Positions 16,148 through 24,450 of a stretch of DNA of 64,000 bases are shown in pieces. Within the stretch, counting starts at the first letter, position 1, and each line of letters begins with the position of its first letter. Below the pieces are notes generated by a model, which did no database searches, was not told the origin of the DNA, and saw nothing but the letters and a program-made list of their open reading frames with translations. The DNA lies in the NCBI GenBank assembly GCA_003249015.1, contig QBLS01000011.1:1-64000 (forward strand). The letters are read 5' to 3'. The translations under genes and the position numbers were made by a program. This DNA is from Pseudanabaena sp. Lineage in GTDB: Bacteria > Cyanobacteriota > Cyanobacteriia > Pseudanabaenales > Pseudanabaenaceae.

Positions 16148-16636
16148 TTAACCATTGCCAATTAGCTTGTGGAGCTTTTCTGCCAGTGACTTAACGAGCC
16201 CAGTGGGGTTATTTTGTTCTGACAGTTTGTTTAAAGCTTCAACTTCAGCAACAGTTTCGGGAGGTAGGTCGAGGATTCTCACCAGTCTTTGATAGGCTGC
16301 TGCTTCGTCTAGATTGACCATGGGTTCATCAGGATTGCGCCGACTAGCTTGAATCACCTGATAGCCAAGTCTCAAAGTCATTTTTCGGTCTTCGATACTC
16401 TTGATATTGGGAACAACCTCTTCTAAAGGAATATTTTGGGTTAAATATTCTTTAAGGCTGCTTTTTAGGCTGGCTCGATCTGCTTCAGATTTTGCAAACA
16501 ATGTGGCAAACTCATCTAGCATTAGTCGAATCTCATCAGGCTCTAGTTTTCCATCAGCCCAAGCCATAGCTGATACTGCACGCAACATATCCATCTGCCG
16601 AGGATTAATTGGAGGTGGGAGTTCTTGAAGGGTCAT
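16148..16636 (-). CDS. TerB-like domain protein
   Basis: About 162 residues from the ATG at 16636 (MTLQELPPPINPRQ). An upstream in-frame ATG at 16726 would add about 30 residues of hydrophobic, low-quality sequence; I prefer the later start, which has AAAGG about 8 nt upstream. The core (about 15-75) AVSAMAWADGKLEPDEIRLML resembles the acidic helical TerB family, whose members are cytoplasmic proteins often linked to metal or stress response, though the exact activity is not known. The C-terminal half contains LVRILDLPPETVAEVEAL. It is monocistronic. Confidence 0.65.
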   Translation of the reverse strand: MTLQELPPPINPRQMDMLRAVSAMAWADGKLEPDEIRLMLDEFATLFAKSEADRASLKSSLKEYLTQNIPLEEVVPNIKSIEDRKMTLRLGYQVIQASRRNPDEPMVNLDEAAAYQRLVRILDLPPETVAEVEALNKLSEQNNPTGLVKSLAEKLHKLIGNG

Positions 16637-16749
16637 AGATTTACGCCTTTGTTTGGCAAATATGCACAAATGATAGGCTAAATCACCAGAGATTGAGAGA
16701 AATATTTTTTGAGCAGCGTGAAGCATCGCTCAAAAATATTTCTAGGTTT

Positions 16750-16878
16750 TATAGCTGTTTCAAATAAGAGTTAGGGCTTCGACACTTCGACAGGCTCAGT
16801 GCATCGCTTCGCTCAGCCAACGTATACTGCTGGCTGAGCGAAGTCGAAGCCTCTTCTAAATATTTAAAATTGCTATAT
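16750..16878. repeat. Dispersed element with GCTTCGACTTCGCTCAGCC stem
   Basis: The central stem (left arm GCTTCGAC...TTCGCTCAGCC, loop AACGTATACTGCT, right arm GGCTGAGCGAAGTCGAAGC) carries an extra segment CTTCGACAGGCTCAGTGC in its left arm. The flanks run from TATAGCTGTTTCAAATAAG to TAAAATTGCTATATA. Related copies are at 1-65, 37822-37881 (stem only) and 63500-63613. Confidence 0.85.
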
Positions 16879-16908
16879 AGCTATCGCCAAATGCACTAGG
16901 ACATACCC

Positions 16909-16959
16909 CCCCAAAGAATAGCAGTGCGGCGCGAAGCGCCGCACTGCTATTCTTTGGGG
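16909..16959. repeat. Palindrome, GCGGCGC core, centre GAA
   Basis: Perfect 24-bp arms beginning CCCCAAAGAATAGCAGTGC. It lies 31 bp past the stop of the next minus-strand gene. The left flank TATAGCTATCGCCAAATGCA resembles the left end of the TATAGCTGT elements. Confidence 0.9.
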
Positions 16960-16990
16960 CGGAAGGAAGGGAGTATTACAGTAGCTGTGA

Positions 16991-17512
16991 TTAATTTGAT
17001 AACTTTTGCTTTAATGTGCTGATGTTTTCTGCGCTCAGATCCACTTGTACTTCTAAGCGCTGCTTTTCATCACGAAACAAAATTATGGAATCACCGTTTG
17101 CCTGAGTAACACTTCCAAACTGAGGATTGGTTAGCTGAATTTTTTGGTAGACAATTTTAGGCAGAGTAATCCTTAATTGATAACTTCTGCCAGATGAAGG
17201 CAGTATATCTAGTTGCTGATTAAATAGATTTAGCTGAAAGTAACCTACGGATATGTTGCGCTCCTCAGTACTATTAGGCTTAATCCAGTAAATTGTGATT
17301 CCACGTAGACTAGGACTTTGAATTATGAAAGTCTCGTCAAGAATCTGCTTGCTCCAGTCGATCGCGACACTTCCAGTTGCTTCGGTCAATGGGCGCTGCT
17401 GCCAAAGTATCTCTTGTCCTGCCAGTGATTCCCACCATTGTGAAATACGAATCAGGTTAGCCTCAGATTCAGGATCGGTGCTGCCTAGTGACCAAGTGAT
17501 GGTTGAATCCAT
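16991..17512 (-). CDS. Hypothetical protein
   Basis: 173 residues, not recognised. The sequence looks like a soluble beta-rich protein: alternating hydrophobics, FQLNLFNQQLDILPSSGRSY, then a C-terminal helix SAENISTLKQKLSN. No signal peptide, membrane segment or cysteine motif is visible. The start ATG 17512 gives MDSTITWSLGS. It is isolated, flanked by a palindrome downstream and a 386-bp repeat-filled gap upstream. Composition is similar to its neighbours, so it is probably a real cytoplasmic protein. Confidence 0.6.
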   Translation of the reverse strand: MDSTITWSLGSTDPESEANLIRISQWWESLAGQEILWQQRPLTEATGSVAIDWSKQILDETFIIQSPSLRGITIYWIKPNSTEERNISVGYFQLNLFNQQLDILPSSGRSYQLRITLPKIVYQKIQLTNPQFGSVTQANGDSIILFRDEKQRLEVQVDLSAENISTLKQKLSN

Positions 17513-17695
17513 GAGTTTTCTGAATTAAATTCAAATTTTTGTTAGTTCATAGTTTACAACGGGCAGACTCAAACACATGAAGCTATCATCAAGGGTTTTA
17601 GCGCTGGATGAGGAAGGAATGCATTGCTCTCATTTTTAAAATGTGCAGGTATTACTTCGAGCTAGCTTTATACTCTGCGACAATTGTAAATATGC

Positions 17696-17753
17696 ATAAA
17701 TATTTGGTTACTAGTGGGTTGCGTATGCGACCCACTAGTAACCAAATATTTAT
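17696..17753. repeat. Long palindrome ATAAATATTTGGTTACTAG
   Basis: 27-bp arms with one mismatch around GTAT. It does not contain the common GGCGC or ATGGC cores; the inner part is GGGTTGC. It lies in the gap upstream of tatA. Confidence 0.85.
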
Positions 17754-17768
17754 AACTAGTTATAGTTA

Positions 17769-17871
17769 ATACCAAACAAAGAAACGGCTACGCCATTTCT
17801 TTGTTTGAAGACCCTTACTGGGTTTGGCTTCTGATTCACAAAACTGTAGCAACACTTTTGTGAATTGGTAT
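17769..17871. repeat. Complete TACCAA/TTGGTA MITE-like element
   Basis: A 103-bp element with ends ATACCAA and TTGGTAT. Order: an ATGGC-type hairpin (ACAAAGAAACGGC-TAC-GCCATTTCTTTGT), the spacer ACCCTTACTGGGTTTGG, then a second hairpin related to CACAAAAGTGT. The same order is found at 31510-31611, and hairpin-only versions at 18769-18817, 35156-35192 and 58014-58056. Confidence 0.8.
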
Positions 17872-17898
17872 AAATTATGCTTGAGGAGATCTAAAAGA

Positions 17899-18066
17899 AT
17901 GTTTGGAATTGGTTGGCCAGAGGTAATTGTAATTGCATTAGTTGGGGTAGCTATTTTTGGTGCTAAGCGTATCCCAGAGATTGGTCGCAGTGTTGGTCAA
18001 GCCTTGCGAGGATTTCAAGATGAAGTCAAAGGTAAGGAGGAGATACCCGAAAATAAGCAGTCATAA
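17899..18066 (+). CDS. tatA: Twin-arginine translocase subunit TatA/E
   Basis: 55-residue Tat component. One N-terminal membrane helix (WPEVIVIALVGVAIFGAKRIPEIG), the hinge and the amphipathic helix SVGQALRGFQDEVKG are exactly as in TatA/E. The Tat pathway exports folded proteins carrying twin-arginine signals across the cytoplasmic or thylakoid membrane. The start at 17899 follows GAGGAGA at 17883; a longer in-frame extension to 17824 runs through repeat DNA and is rejected. It is convergent with tsaE. Whether it acts as TatA or TatB-like cannot be told from this copy alone. Confidence 0.93.
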   Translation: MFGIGWPEVIVIALVGVAIFGAKRIPEIGRSVGQALRGFQDEVKGKEEIPENKQS

Positions 18067-18105
18067 AGCTAAAAGCTCATAAAGAGCGCCACGATGCGTC
18101 GCTTT

Positions 18106-18699
18106 TTATGGGCTTGTAGTAATGGAAGATTGAGTTACTAAATTTTGCATTATTACTTTTTTTACTGCCAAACTCTTTAATATTTCTAAATGGGCTGTAC
18201 CCTCGGCAACTATTTCAATTAGGCGATCGCTTGGCAAGTTTTCTATTTCCTCATCCATTAGTGGATCTTGTAGTTGATCGTGAAGAGGCGATCGCACAGG
18301 ATAGGACAGCTTAATCTGGAGATAACTAGACGGCAATTTGGTTAGCTTACTTGCCCACTCGATCGCTACCACACCGAGGGGAATATCATCACCGCGCCAA
18401 TATTCTTCTAAATGTAAACTAGGCACTTGCGATGTTTCTAGTCGGTAGAGGTCAATGTGGTAAAGGGGTAGGCGACCTTCTGTGTATTCATCAATTAAGG
18501 TAAAAGTTGGGCTAGTGATAGTAGTACTAATGCCAAGAGCCATGCCAAAGGCTTGCATAAATGTAGTTTTACCACTACCCAGATTTCCCTCTAGTAAAAT
18601 AATCGTGCCAGCACTCACCAGTTGAGCAAGTTGGGCGGCGATCTCCTGAGTAACCTCAAGACTATTGGCATTAATTTCAATCCTCACTGTCTCAGTCAT
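18106..18699 (-). CDS. tsaE: tRNA threonylcarbamoyladenosine biosynthesis ATPase TsaE
   Basis: P-loop ATPase needed with TsaB and TsaD for the t6A37 modification of ANN-decoding tRNAs. From the ATG at 18699 (MTETVRIEINANS) it has about 197 residues. Walker A is EGNLGSGKTTFMQAFG; SPTFTLIDEYTEGRLPLYHIDLYRLE and VVAIEWASKL are the family signatures. The upstream in-frame extension to 18783 codes for a Trp/Cys/Val-rich segment overlapping the palindrome 18769-18817 and is not believed. The C-terminal tail (about 150-197) is longer than in the shortest family members. It is convergent with tatA. Confidence 0.93.
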   Translation of the reverse strand: MTETVRIEINANSLEVTQEIAAQLAQLVSAGTIILLEGNLGSGKTTFMQAFGMALGISTTITSPTFTLIDEYTEGRLPLYHIDLYRLETSQVPSLHLEEYWRGDDIPLGVVAIEWASKLTKLPSSYLQIKLSYPVRSPLHDQLQDPLMDEEIENLPSDRLIEIVAEGTAHLEILKSLAVKKVIMQNLVTQSSITTSP

Positions 18700-18768
18700 A
18701 ATTCGGGTAGACTTTTGTACTAGGCAGACAACATTTTTAAAGATATAGCAAACTAAAAACCAAACCCA

Positions 18769-18817
18769 GTAATACCAAATCAAAAAATGGCGTAGCCATT
18801 TTTTGATTTGGTATTAC
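18769..18817. repeat. Perfect palindrome, ATGGC core, centre GTA
   Basis: 23-bp perfect arms GTAATACCAAATCAAAAAATGGC. It is a hairpin-only relative of the TACCAA elements, 70 bp upstream of tsaE. Confidence 0.92.
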
Positions 18818-18977
18818 GTCTAGGGCAGAATTTGCTTTGCTAGATTTGAAATCGTGGCTTCGCCGCGATGCCCGAAAATTTTGCTGGGTGTAAATTCAGC
18901 GCAAAGCGCTGTAACTTTGATTTAAAGTGAGTATGTTCTTGTTTTTAACTTATTGAGCTAACTTCGGCAAAGTTTTT

Positions 18978-19490
18978 ATGGATACGGATCTTCTTCAGTC
19001 ACTCACTCATCTTGATCAAAATGGTAATGCTCAGATGGTAGATGTGACCCACAAGCCAAAAACATTGCGGCGGGCGATCGCTGTATGCGAGATATCCATG
19101 AAAACCTCAACTTTGGATGCAATTCAAGCGGGCAATGTGGAGAAAGGCGATGTTTTGGGTACAGCAAGGCTAGCTGGACTGATGGCAGCAAAACAGACCG
19201 CAAATTTAATTCCAATGTGCCATCCTCTCAACTTAACCAGTGTGGAGGTCAAAATCATCCTAGACGAAAATATTCCTGGATACCAGATCGAAGCCGAGGT
19301 GAAAACTAATGCTGAGACAGGCGTGGAAATGGAGGCAATGACGGCTGCTTCAATTGCGGCTTTAACTATCTACGACATGGCAAAATCATTGGAAAAAACA
19401 ATGGTGATTTCCAATGTCAGACTGTTGCACAAAAGCGGTGGTAAGTCTGGAGATTTTAATGCTCCGAGAGGGGAATATTGCGACTTGTAG
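18978..19490 (+). CDS. moaC: Cyclic pyranopterin monophosphate synthase
   Basis: MoaC converts the MoaA product (3',8-cyclo-GTP) to cyclic pyranopterin monophosphate, the second part of the first step in molybdenum cofactor synthesis. 170 residues, typical length. Signature segments are [45 protein letters not shown] and [12 protein letters not shown]; the active-site lysines and histidine of these blocks are present. The ATG at 18978 gives [16 protein letters not shown]. No other moa gene is adjacent. A short hairpin (19498-19518) follows the stop, and yqeG is convergent. Confidence 0.96.
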   Translation: MDTDLLQSLTHLDQNGNAQMVDVTHKPKTLRRAIAVCEISMKTSTLDAIQAGNVEKGDVLGTARLAGLMAAKQTANLIPMCHPLNLTSVEVKIILDENIPGYQIEAEVKTNAETGVEMEAMTAASIAALTIYDMAKSLEKTMVISNVRLLHKSGGKSGDFNAPRGEYCDL

Positions 19491-19497
19491 TATCAGT

Positions 19498-19518
19498 GGC
19501 AGTTGCTTTGCAACTGCC
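19498..19518. terminator. Short hairpin after moaC
   Basis: 9-bp arms GGCAGTTGC around TTT, 8 bp from the stop codon, between the convergent genes moaC and yqeG. It is a small relative of the GTTGC-core hairpins. Confidence 0.7.
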
Positions 19519-19526
19519 CTGATCAT

Positions 19527-20063
19527 TCAAATTTTAACGCCAGATTTTCGGGCAATCCAGATTTCCCAGTTACGCAAAAAGCTAGATCTGGCTTTGAATA
19601 CAGAGGAAATTGAAGGCTTAAGAATAGTCTCTTCGCAGGGAGGCTGCACTAGGATGGTGAATAGTCCTAGTCGATTGCCCACAATAGTATCGGTAAATAG
19701 GCGATCGCCGACCATAGCCACATTCACAGGTGGTAATTGCATAGCTTCTAAAACCTGTCTCACGACTCTACGAGAGGGCTTCCCTGCGCGGCTACGATAT
19801 GGAAGGTTCAGGCTCTCAGCCACTTTTCGGATACGGCGATCGCTAAAATTGTTGCTTGCGAGCCAAATTGAGTGGTTAGGGCGCATAAGCTCAACCCATA
19901 GTCGAATTTCTTCAGAAACCTCGGATTCGTCATCACCAATTAGTGTATTGTCTACATCCAAAATTAGACCACGCAATCCATAGGATTCCATTAATTTAGG
20001 CGTGATTGCATAAATTGGAGCTGACAGAACTAAGTCAGGAGCAATAAGTTGCCAAGGTTTCAC
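19527..20063 (-). CDS. YqeG-family HAD IIIA-type phosphatase
   Basis: 178-residue HAD-superfamily protein. HAD motif I is LILDVDNTLIGDD with the catalytic DxD; motif II is LASNN; motif III/IV is MVGDRLFTDTIVGNRLGLFTILV. The family is related to phosphatidylglycerophosphatases of the YqeG/Gep4 type, so a role in phosphatidylglycerol synthesis is plausible, but the substrate is not shown here. It is the last of a same-strand series (eda, ruvX, DUF3727, mltG, yqeG) common in cyanobacteria. The mltG-yqeG gap is 219 bp and holds degraded repeat sequence, so it may have its own promoter. Confidence 0.88.
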   Translation of the reverse strand: MKPWQLIAPDLVLSAPIYAITPKLMESYGLRGLILDVDNTLIGDDESEVSEEIRLWVELMRPNHSIWLASNNFSDRRIRKVAESLNLPYRSRAGKPSRRVVRQVLEAMQLPPVNVAMVGDRLFTDTIVGNRLGLFTILVQPPCEETILKPSISSVFKARSSFLRNWEIWIARKSGVKI

Positions 20064-20282
20064 AAATATTTTGAAAATGTTAAGTAAATAATAATTATGA
20101 ATATACTACATTGCTTTGCAACGTTAGGGAAAAACTACAGTGCTTTACGCTTAAACTTCAAATAAAGTTTTGTATCACATATAGCAGTGCTTCGCGCCGC
20201 AACTCATCTTCTGGTTTTAGACTTACGACAGCTATAAATCTATTTAAATCGTGGCAAAGCCGCGCCATCAAAAATTGCTTTT

Positions 20283-21365
20283 TCATTGCTCCTTCTGTCG
20301 AATTTGCTTGTCAATTATTTGCAAAGCCCTTTCATGCTCTTCAAGGGTACGGCTAAACACATGACTACCATCAAACCTTGCTACAAAAAACAAATAATCA
20401 GTTGGTGCGGGGTCTAGAGTTGCCTTGAGACTTGCTAAACCGACGGAAGCGATCGCTCCAAGGGGTAGCCCTTCATTAAGGTAAGTATTGTAAGGAGAAT
20501 CAGTTCTAACCTGTTCTAAAGTCAAAGGATTTTCAGGGGTTTGACGGATATTCAGTCCAAACTCAACCGTAGGATCTGACTCTAGACGCATATTTTTGCG
20601 AAGGCGATTCCAAAAAACGCCCGATATAATTCGCCGCTCCGACTCAATGACAGCTTCTTTTTCGACAATGCTCGCCAGAGTCACCCAATCCTTAAGACTA
20701 ATTTTTACCTTGGGTATACCAGATTGATTTTCTTGGTAAGTCTTTAAGGCAACTTGTTCAAAACGATCAAGCATCAAGTCAATAATGCGATCTGGAGTTG
20801 CTTCCGATGGCAAAATTTGATAAGTGTCTGGGAAAAGAAATCCTTCTAGGGTGGGAATATCTTTGGGTAGCCAGTCCCTCCTTGGTGAAGTGCGCTGAGT
20901 AGCTAAGATAAAATCTTGAGCTGGAAAAAATTTTCTTTCCTCAAACAGTTGCGCCATCTGTACGATCGACCACCCTTCTGGTATGGTGAAGCGCACTTCC
21001 GTTGACTGAGCTGTCTGAATCTGTTCTACAACCTGTTGCAAAGATTGATTAGTTCTAAAGTCATAGGTTCCCGACCTTAGAGCTATATTTTGGCTACTTC
21101 TAAGAGATTGCCATTGCAGCCACAATCTCAGGGCTAAGCTAGATCTGATCACTCCAGCGTCTTCTAGCTCTTGACCTATGACCTGCGTTGGCATTCCCTC
21201 AGAGATGGTTAATCTAACCTGAGAGTTAAAACTGCTCGGTGCTGCGCTTGCCCAGACCCACCAAAAACTGCTGACCACGCCAGCAGCAAAAATGGTTAAG
21301 GGAATGGCAGCACCATAAAATAGCCAATTAGTCTTCTTCTTCGGCATCTTCTGTGCTGAGGACAT
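20283..21365 (-). CDS. mltG: Endolytic murein transglycosylase MltG
   Basis: Membrane-anchored lytic transglycosylase that cleaves nascent glycan strands and is thought to set their length. One N-terminal membrane helix (LFYGAAIPLTIFAAGVVSSF), a LysM-like region (RLTISEGMPTQVIGQELEDAG), then the YceG domain with FTIPEGWS, FPDTYQI, LASIVEKEA (catalytic glutamate), FWNRLRKNMRLESDPTV and SPYNTYLNEGLPLG. Start choices are ATG 21365 or ATG 21347; a TTG at 21383 is also in frame. I use 21365. It overlaps the 3' end of the DUF3727 gene, which suggests coupled translation. All catalytic-region blocks are present. Confidence 0.95.
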   Translation of the reverse strand: MSSAQKMPKKKTNWLFYGAAIPLTIFAAGVVSSFWWVWASAAPSSFNSQVRLTISEGMPTQVIGQELEDAGVIRSSLALRLWLQWQSLRSSQNIALRSGTYDFRTNQSLQQVVEQIQTAQSTEVRFTIPEGWSIVQMAQLFEERKFFPAQDFILATQRTSPRRDWLPKDIPTLEGFLFPDTYQILPSEATPDRIIDLMLDRFEQVALKTYQENQSGIPKVKISLKDWVTLASIVEKEAVIESERRIISGVFWNRLRKNMRLESDPTVEFGLNIRQTPENPLTLEQVRTDSPYNTYLNEGLPLGAIASVGLASLKATLDPAPTDYLFFVARFDGSHVFSRTLEEHERALQIIDKQIRQKEQ

Positions 21366-21882
21366 GATCCAGATATTGCTCAACGTAGGGTTCTAAATCA
21401 GCCATTTCCGCAGGAGTGAGGATTTCTGGCAAACCATCGTCTCCGAGTTTGGCAATAAACATAAGTGGATCTAAAGCTGTAAATACTGAAAAAGCTTGTT
21501 CTTCATAGTAGAAATGCGCTAATTCTTGGAATTCACCGCAATTGCCATCTTCTTCTGTATCAATTTCAATAATATCTTCATCAGTTGGCTCAGGCAAATC
21601 CCCTTCAACCGTCAAGGTGTAAGCGGAACGGCGCAATGTCAAATTCTGCTCTGACAAGACCGCTTGAGCAGTTGAAAAGATCAGATCGATTTCTTCTTCG
21701 GTAACATCTACTAATTCTGTCTCTTCTTCGTCATCAGTTTCCTGCCATGCAAAGATTTGCACGGAAAAATCCACTGGTTGCAGCAGCAAGTATTCGGTGC
21801 TGTCCACTTTAAACGCAGTTTCGACAGTGCAGGTCAAATTTTTGCCCGCATCATCCTTGATTACAATCGTCGATCCTTCCAT
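21328..21882 (-). CDS. DUF3727 domain protein
   Basis: 184 residues, very acidic (stretches of Glu/Asp such as DDEEETELVDVTEEEIDLIF). The N-terminal part GKNLTCTVETAFKVDSTEYLLLQPVD resembles the small DUF1292-like beta fold and the remainder is the DUF3727 region known from cyanobacteria and plastids. Biochemical function is unknown. It overlaps mltG by about 20-40 bp and lies 155 bp downstream of ruvX on the same strand. Cytoplasmic: no signal peptide or membrane segment. Confidence 0.85.
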   Translation of the reverse strand: MEGSTIVIKDDAGKNLTCTVETAFKVDSTEYLLLQPVDFSVQIFAWQETDDEEETELVDVTEEEIDLIFSTAQAVLSEQNLTLRRSAYTLTVEGDLPEPTDEDIIEIDTEEDGNCGEFQELAHFYYEEQAFSVFTALDPLMFIAKLGDDGLPEILTPAEMADLEPYVEQYLDHVLSTEDAEEED

Positions 21883-22037
21883 AGATTGCTGTTTTGTATC
21901 CTATAGCACTACTAGCTCAGAGAAACCCTCTTTATATAAGGCTTTTGGCGCTTTTAAGCATTATGACAGCAAAGGGGACAGTTACAACACCAAAACAGGA
22001 TGCCCACGAATCCTAATCTAGAACCATGTCATACCAA

Positions 22038-22454
22038 TTAACGCTTGAGCGCTAGCCATTGCTGCAAGATCAGGGCAGCGGCTTTACGATCAATTATTTC
22101 TTTGTTGTATCTTGTGGAAATACCCTGCGATCGCATCATTTCTTCAGCCTCGTAGGATGTTAGCCTTTCATCCACAAATTCTAAATTCATGCCAAGAGTT
22201 TTAGTGGCATTGTGGGCAAACTTTTGCACTTGCTTGGCTTGGTAGCCCAGCGAACCATCCATATTGTAAGGAAGCCCAATTACTAAAGTATCAATATTTC
22301 TTTCGATGATTAGCGATCTCAGTTCCGCCATATCTTCATCCCAAGATCGGCGAATAATCGTAGTAATGCCGTGAACAGTGATGCCTAAGCGATCGCATCC
22401 TGCTACACCAATTCTTTTTCTGCCAACATCTAAACCGAGTGCTGCATATTCCAT
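22038..22454 (-). CDS. ruvX: Putative pre-16S rRNA nuclease / Holliday-junction resolvase-like YqgF
   Basis: 138-residue RNase H-fold protein of the YqgF/RuvX family. The catalytic Asp lies in LGLDVGRKRIGVAGCD; GLPYNMDGSLG, FVDERLTSYEA and DRKAAALILQQWL are the family blocks. In bacteria it is implicated in 16S rRNA 5'-end maturation and has also been proposed as a Holliday-junction resolvase. It starts 4 bp after the eda stop on the same strand, so the two are very probably cotranscribed. Confidence 0.95.
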   Translation of the reverse strand: MEYAALGLDVGRKRIGVAGCDRLGITVHGITTIIRRSWDEDMAELRSLIIERNIDTLVIGLPYNMDGSLGYQAKQVQKFAHNATKTLGMNLEFVDERLTSYEAEEMMRSQGISTRYNKEIIDRKAAALILQQWLALKR

Positions 22455-22458
22455 TAGC

Positions 22459-23100
22459 TCATTGATTTTGAAAGGGTTGTACTTTTTGGATCAGCATTTG
22501 CGATCGGGCAATAATGTTGGTGGTGATATCCTCGTCAATTGCCTCTGACATAAATAAATCACTAGAAATCCCCACGGCGATCGCCCCAGCTTCTAAAAAT
22601 TGATCGACATTCTGAATTGTAATTCCACCCGTGGGGATTAGGGGAATATTCAGTAATACAGGCTGTAGTGCTTGTAAATAGTTAACTCCGCCAACTATCT
22701 TGATTGGAAAAACCTTTACAGCCGAGGCTCCAGCTTGCCAAGCAGCGACTATTTCCGTTGGAGTCAAAGCACCTGCAATAACGGGAATATTATTTTCTAC
22801 ACCTCTAGCAATAATTTCCAGATTAGTGTGGGGCGTGAATAAAAAGCTACAGCCACAGGCGATCGCTCTCTCAGCCATCTCTAAGTCTAGGATTGTCCCC
22901 GTACCGATTTTACAGTCAGGCAGTTCTTGCTGTAGTTTAGGAATCAGGGACTCAGCCCGATCAGTATTCCAAGCAATTTCGATCAGCTTTACCCCGCCCG
23001 CAGCCGTGGCAAGTGCCATTTCTCTTGCGATACTGACATTATCGGCACGGATCACAGCGATAACACGATGCTGTTGCAACAAACTGAGCCAAGGGTTCAC
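22459..23100 (-). CDS. eda: KDPG/KHG aldolase
   Basis: Class I aldolase of 213 residues that splits 2-keto-3-deoxy-6-phosphogluconate to pyruvate and glyceraldehyde 3-phosphate (Entner-Doudoroff) or acts on 4-hydroxy-2-oxoglutarate. The block LIEIAWNTDRAESLI holds the conserved glutamate, VKVFPIKIVGG the Schiff-base lysine, and LIPTGGI the phosphate site. The start ATG 23100 gives MNPWLSLLQQHRVIAVIR, the normal N-terminus. It is the first gene of the minus-strand series eda-ruvX-DUF3727-mltG. No edd-like gene is in the window. Confidence 0.93.
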   Translation of the reverse strand: MNPWLSLLQQHRVIAVIRADNVSIAREMALATAAGGVKLIEIAWNTDRAESLIPKLQQELPDCKIGTGTILDLEMAERAIACGCSFLFTPHTNLEIIARGVENNIPVIAGALTPTEIVAAWQAGASAVKVFPIKIVGGVNYLQALQPVLLNIPLIPTGGITIQNVDQFLEAGAIAVGISSDLFMSEAIDEDITTNIIARSQMLIQKVQPFQNQ

Positions 23101-23195
23101 AGGATTTGGTGAAATTTTATGAACAACAACTTGAGATCATGGCATAGATTTTAGAACAATTGCTATAGATGTAGTCATTTGCATTAGGGCAAACC

Positions 23196-23250
23196 AAAAC
23201 CAAGAGGCAAGTGGCGGCGCGTAACGCGCCGCCACTTGCCTCTTGGTTTT
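23196..23250. repeat. Perfect palindrome, GGCGGCGCG core, centre TAA
   Basis: 26-bp perfect arms AAAACCAAGAGGCAAGTGG plus the core, 55 bp in all. It is among the longest and cleanest in the window. Confidence 0.95.
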
Positions 23251-23329
23251 AAGACTGATGAAAGCGGTAAGTTTAGTTGTTAAAGGTATTGCTACTCCTG
23301 TCCCAATATAAAATTTAGCCATTAAAAAC

Positions 23330-23376
23330 TCAAAAATTAGCGTTGCGGCGCTTCGCGCCGCAACGCTAATTTTTGA
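23330..23376. repeat. Perfect palindrome, GCGGCGC core, centre TTC
   Basis: 22-bp perfect arms TCAAAAATTAGCGTTGC plus GGCGC, 90 bp upstream of the tRNA. Confidence 0.93.
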
Positions 23377-23467
23377 ATGGGAAAAGAGTAATCAATAGCA
23401 GGAGAATTGCTAAATAGGAATTACTTTTTTAAATATCTACAATAATTTATGTTAGATTATTAAAACT

Positions 23468-23541
23468 GGCAGCTTGGCTCAGGTGGTTAGAGCGACGGTC
23501 TCATAATCCGTAGGTCCCGGGTTCAAGTCCCGGAGCTGCTA
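23468..23541 (+). tRNA. tRNA with CAU anticodon (Met, elongator type)
   Basis: 74 nt fold into a complete cloverleaf: acceptor GGCAGCT/AGCTGCT (first pair G-U), D arm GCTC/GAGC, anticodon stem ACGGT/TCCGT with loop CTCATAA, variable AGGTC, T arm CCGGG-TTCAAGT-CCCGG, discriminator A; no encoded CCA. The three G-C pairs of initiator tRNA are absent from the anticodon stem. It is therefore elongator Met, or Ile with a lysidine-modified CAU, which sequence alone does not settle. Confidence 0.92.
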
Positions 23542-23679
23542 TTTCTAAATAATTAGTTCAAATAATCCTAGTCGGATGTAAAAATTTTAAAAGTGAAGGT
23601 AATCCAATCGGTTCCCTTCACTTTTAAGCGTTCGTGGTAATATGTAAGCAATTTATTCCCTAGCGCAAAGGACAGGATT

Positions 23680-24444
23680 ATGGGATTACTCGATCGCATT
23701 GGTATGGTGGTCAAGTCCAATGTAAACGCAATGGTCACGGCTGCGGAAGATCCAGAAAAAATTCTGGAACAATCAATCATTGATATGCAGGAAGACTTGG
23801 TGCAACTGCGTCAAGCTGTGGCTCAATCAATGGCTGCTCTGAAACGCCAAGAACAACAATATAATCAAAGCGCATCGCAAGCACAGGAATGGGAAAAGCG
23901 GGCGATGCTGGCTCTGCAAAAAGGAGACGAATCCCTTGCTAGGGAAGCTCTCAACCGTAAAAAGACCCACGGTGATTCAGCAGCTACTCTTAAAGCTGGG
24001 CTGGATCAACAGTCTGGACAGGTGGAGCTACTAAAAAAGAATTTGATCGCTATTGAAGGCAAGATTTCTGAGGCTAAAACTAAGAAAGAGATGCTCAAGG
24101 CTCGGATGCAGTCCGCTAAAGCTCAAGAGAACCTCAATAATATGTTGGGTAAGGTCAATACAAACTCTGCTGCCGCTACTTTTGAGCGTATGGAAGAGCG
24201 TGTTTTGATGGCGGAAGCAAAAGCTAGCGCTAGCTCAGAACTTGGTATGGATAATCTCGAATCTCAGTTCGCTGTTCTCGAAGCAGGCAGTGGAGTTGAT
24301 GATGAACTCGCGGCTCTCAAGGCAAAAATGATGACGGGTAGTCCTGCGGCGCAGGGTGCTTTACCCCCATCTGATGCTTTTAAGCCAAGTGTTGGTCAGG
24401 CAATTGATGCTGAATTAGAAGCTCTTCGTAAACAAATGGGCTAG
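23680..24444 (+). CDS. PspA/IM30 family membrane-remodelling protein (Vipp1-like)
   Basis: 254-residue coiled-coil protein of the ESCRT-III-related PspA/Vipp1 family, which assembles into rings and rods on the inner face of membranes. The N-terminal amphipathic helix MGLLDRIGMVVKSNVNAMV binds membrane, EDPEKILEQSIIDMQEDL is the family signature, and long helices run to about 215. A short Pro/Ser linker and a terminal helix DAELEALRKQMG resemble the C-terminal extension of Vipp1 (needed for thylakoid maintenance) more than plain PspA. AAAGGACAGG precedes the ATG at 23680. A strong terminator follows, so the gene is monocistronic. Vipp1 versus a PspA paralogue needs a tree. Confidence 0.93.
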   Translation: MGLLDRIGMVVKSNVNAMVTAAEDPEKILEQSIIDMQEDLVQLRQAVAQSMAALKRQEQQYNQSASQAQEWEKRAMLALQKGDESLAREALNRKKTHGDSAATLKAGLDQQSGQVELLKKNLIAIEGKISEAKTKKEMLKARMQSAKAQENLNNMLGKVNTNSAAATFERMEERVLMAEAKASASSELGMDNLESQFAVLEAGSGVDDELAALKAKMMTGSPAAQGALPPSDAFKPSVGQAIDAELEALRKQMG

Positions 24445-24450
24445 CCTTGT

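Larger units (their letters stand above)
17513..17898. other. Intergenic region made mostly of repeats
   Basis: A 386-bp divergent gap holding the long palindrome 17696-17753 and the complete TACCAA element 17769-17871. Promoters for the hypothetical gene and tatA must lie here, but I cannot place them. Confidence 0.6.
23101..23679. other. Intergenic region with two palindromes and a tRNA gene
   Basis: The palindromes at 23196-23250 and 23330-23376 are followed by the tRNA at 23468-23541. The left flank of the first (TATAGATGTAGTCATTTGCA) resembles the left end of the TATAGCTGT element at 29432. Nothing else is recognisable. Confidence 0.7.

Noticed and set aside
17824-17898. 25-residue N-terminal extension of TatA
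   Set aside because: It is encoded by the right half of a TACCAA element; the ATG at 17899 has a good ribosome site and gives a standard TatA.
19414-19983. 189-codon plus-strand frame overlapping moaC and opposite yqeG
   Set aside because: The yqeG family motifs on the minus strand are complete; this frame is antisense to them.
23468-23541. Initiator tRNA-fMet
   Set aside because: The anticodon stem lacks the three consecutive G-C pairs next to the loop that mark initiator tRNAs.
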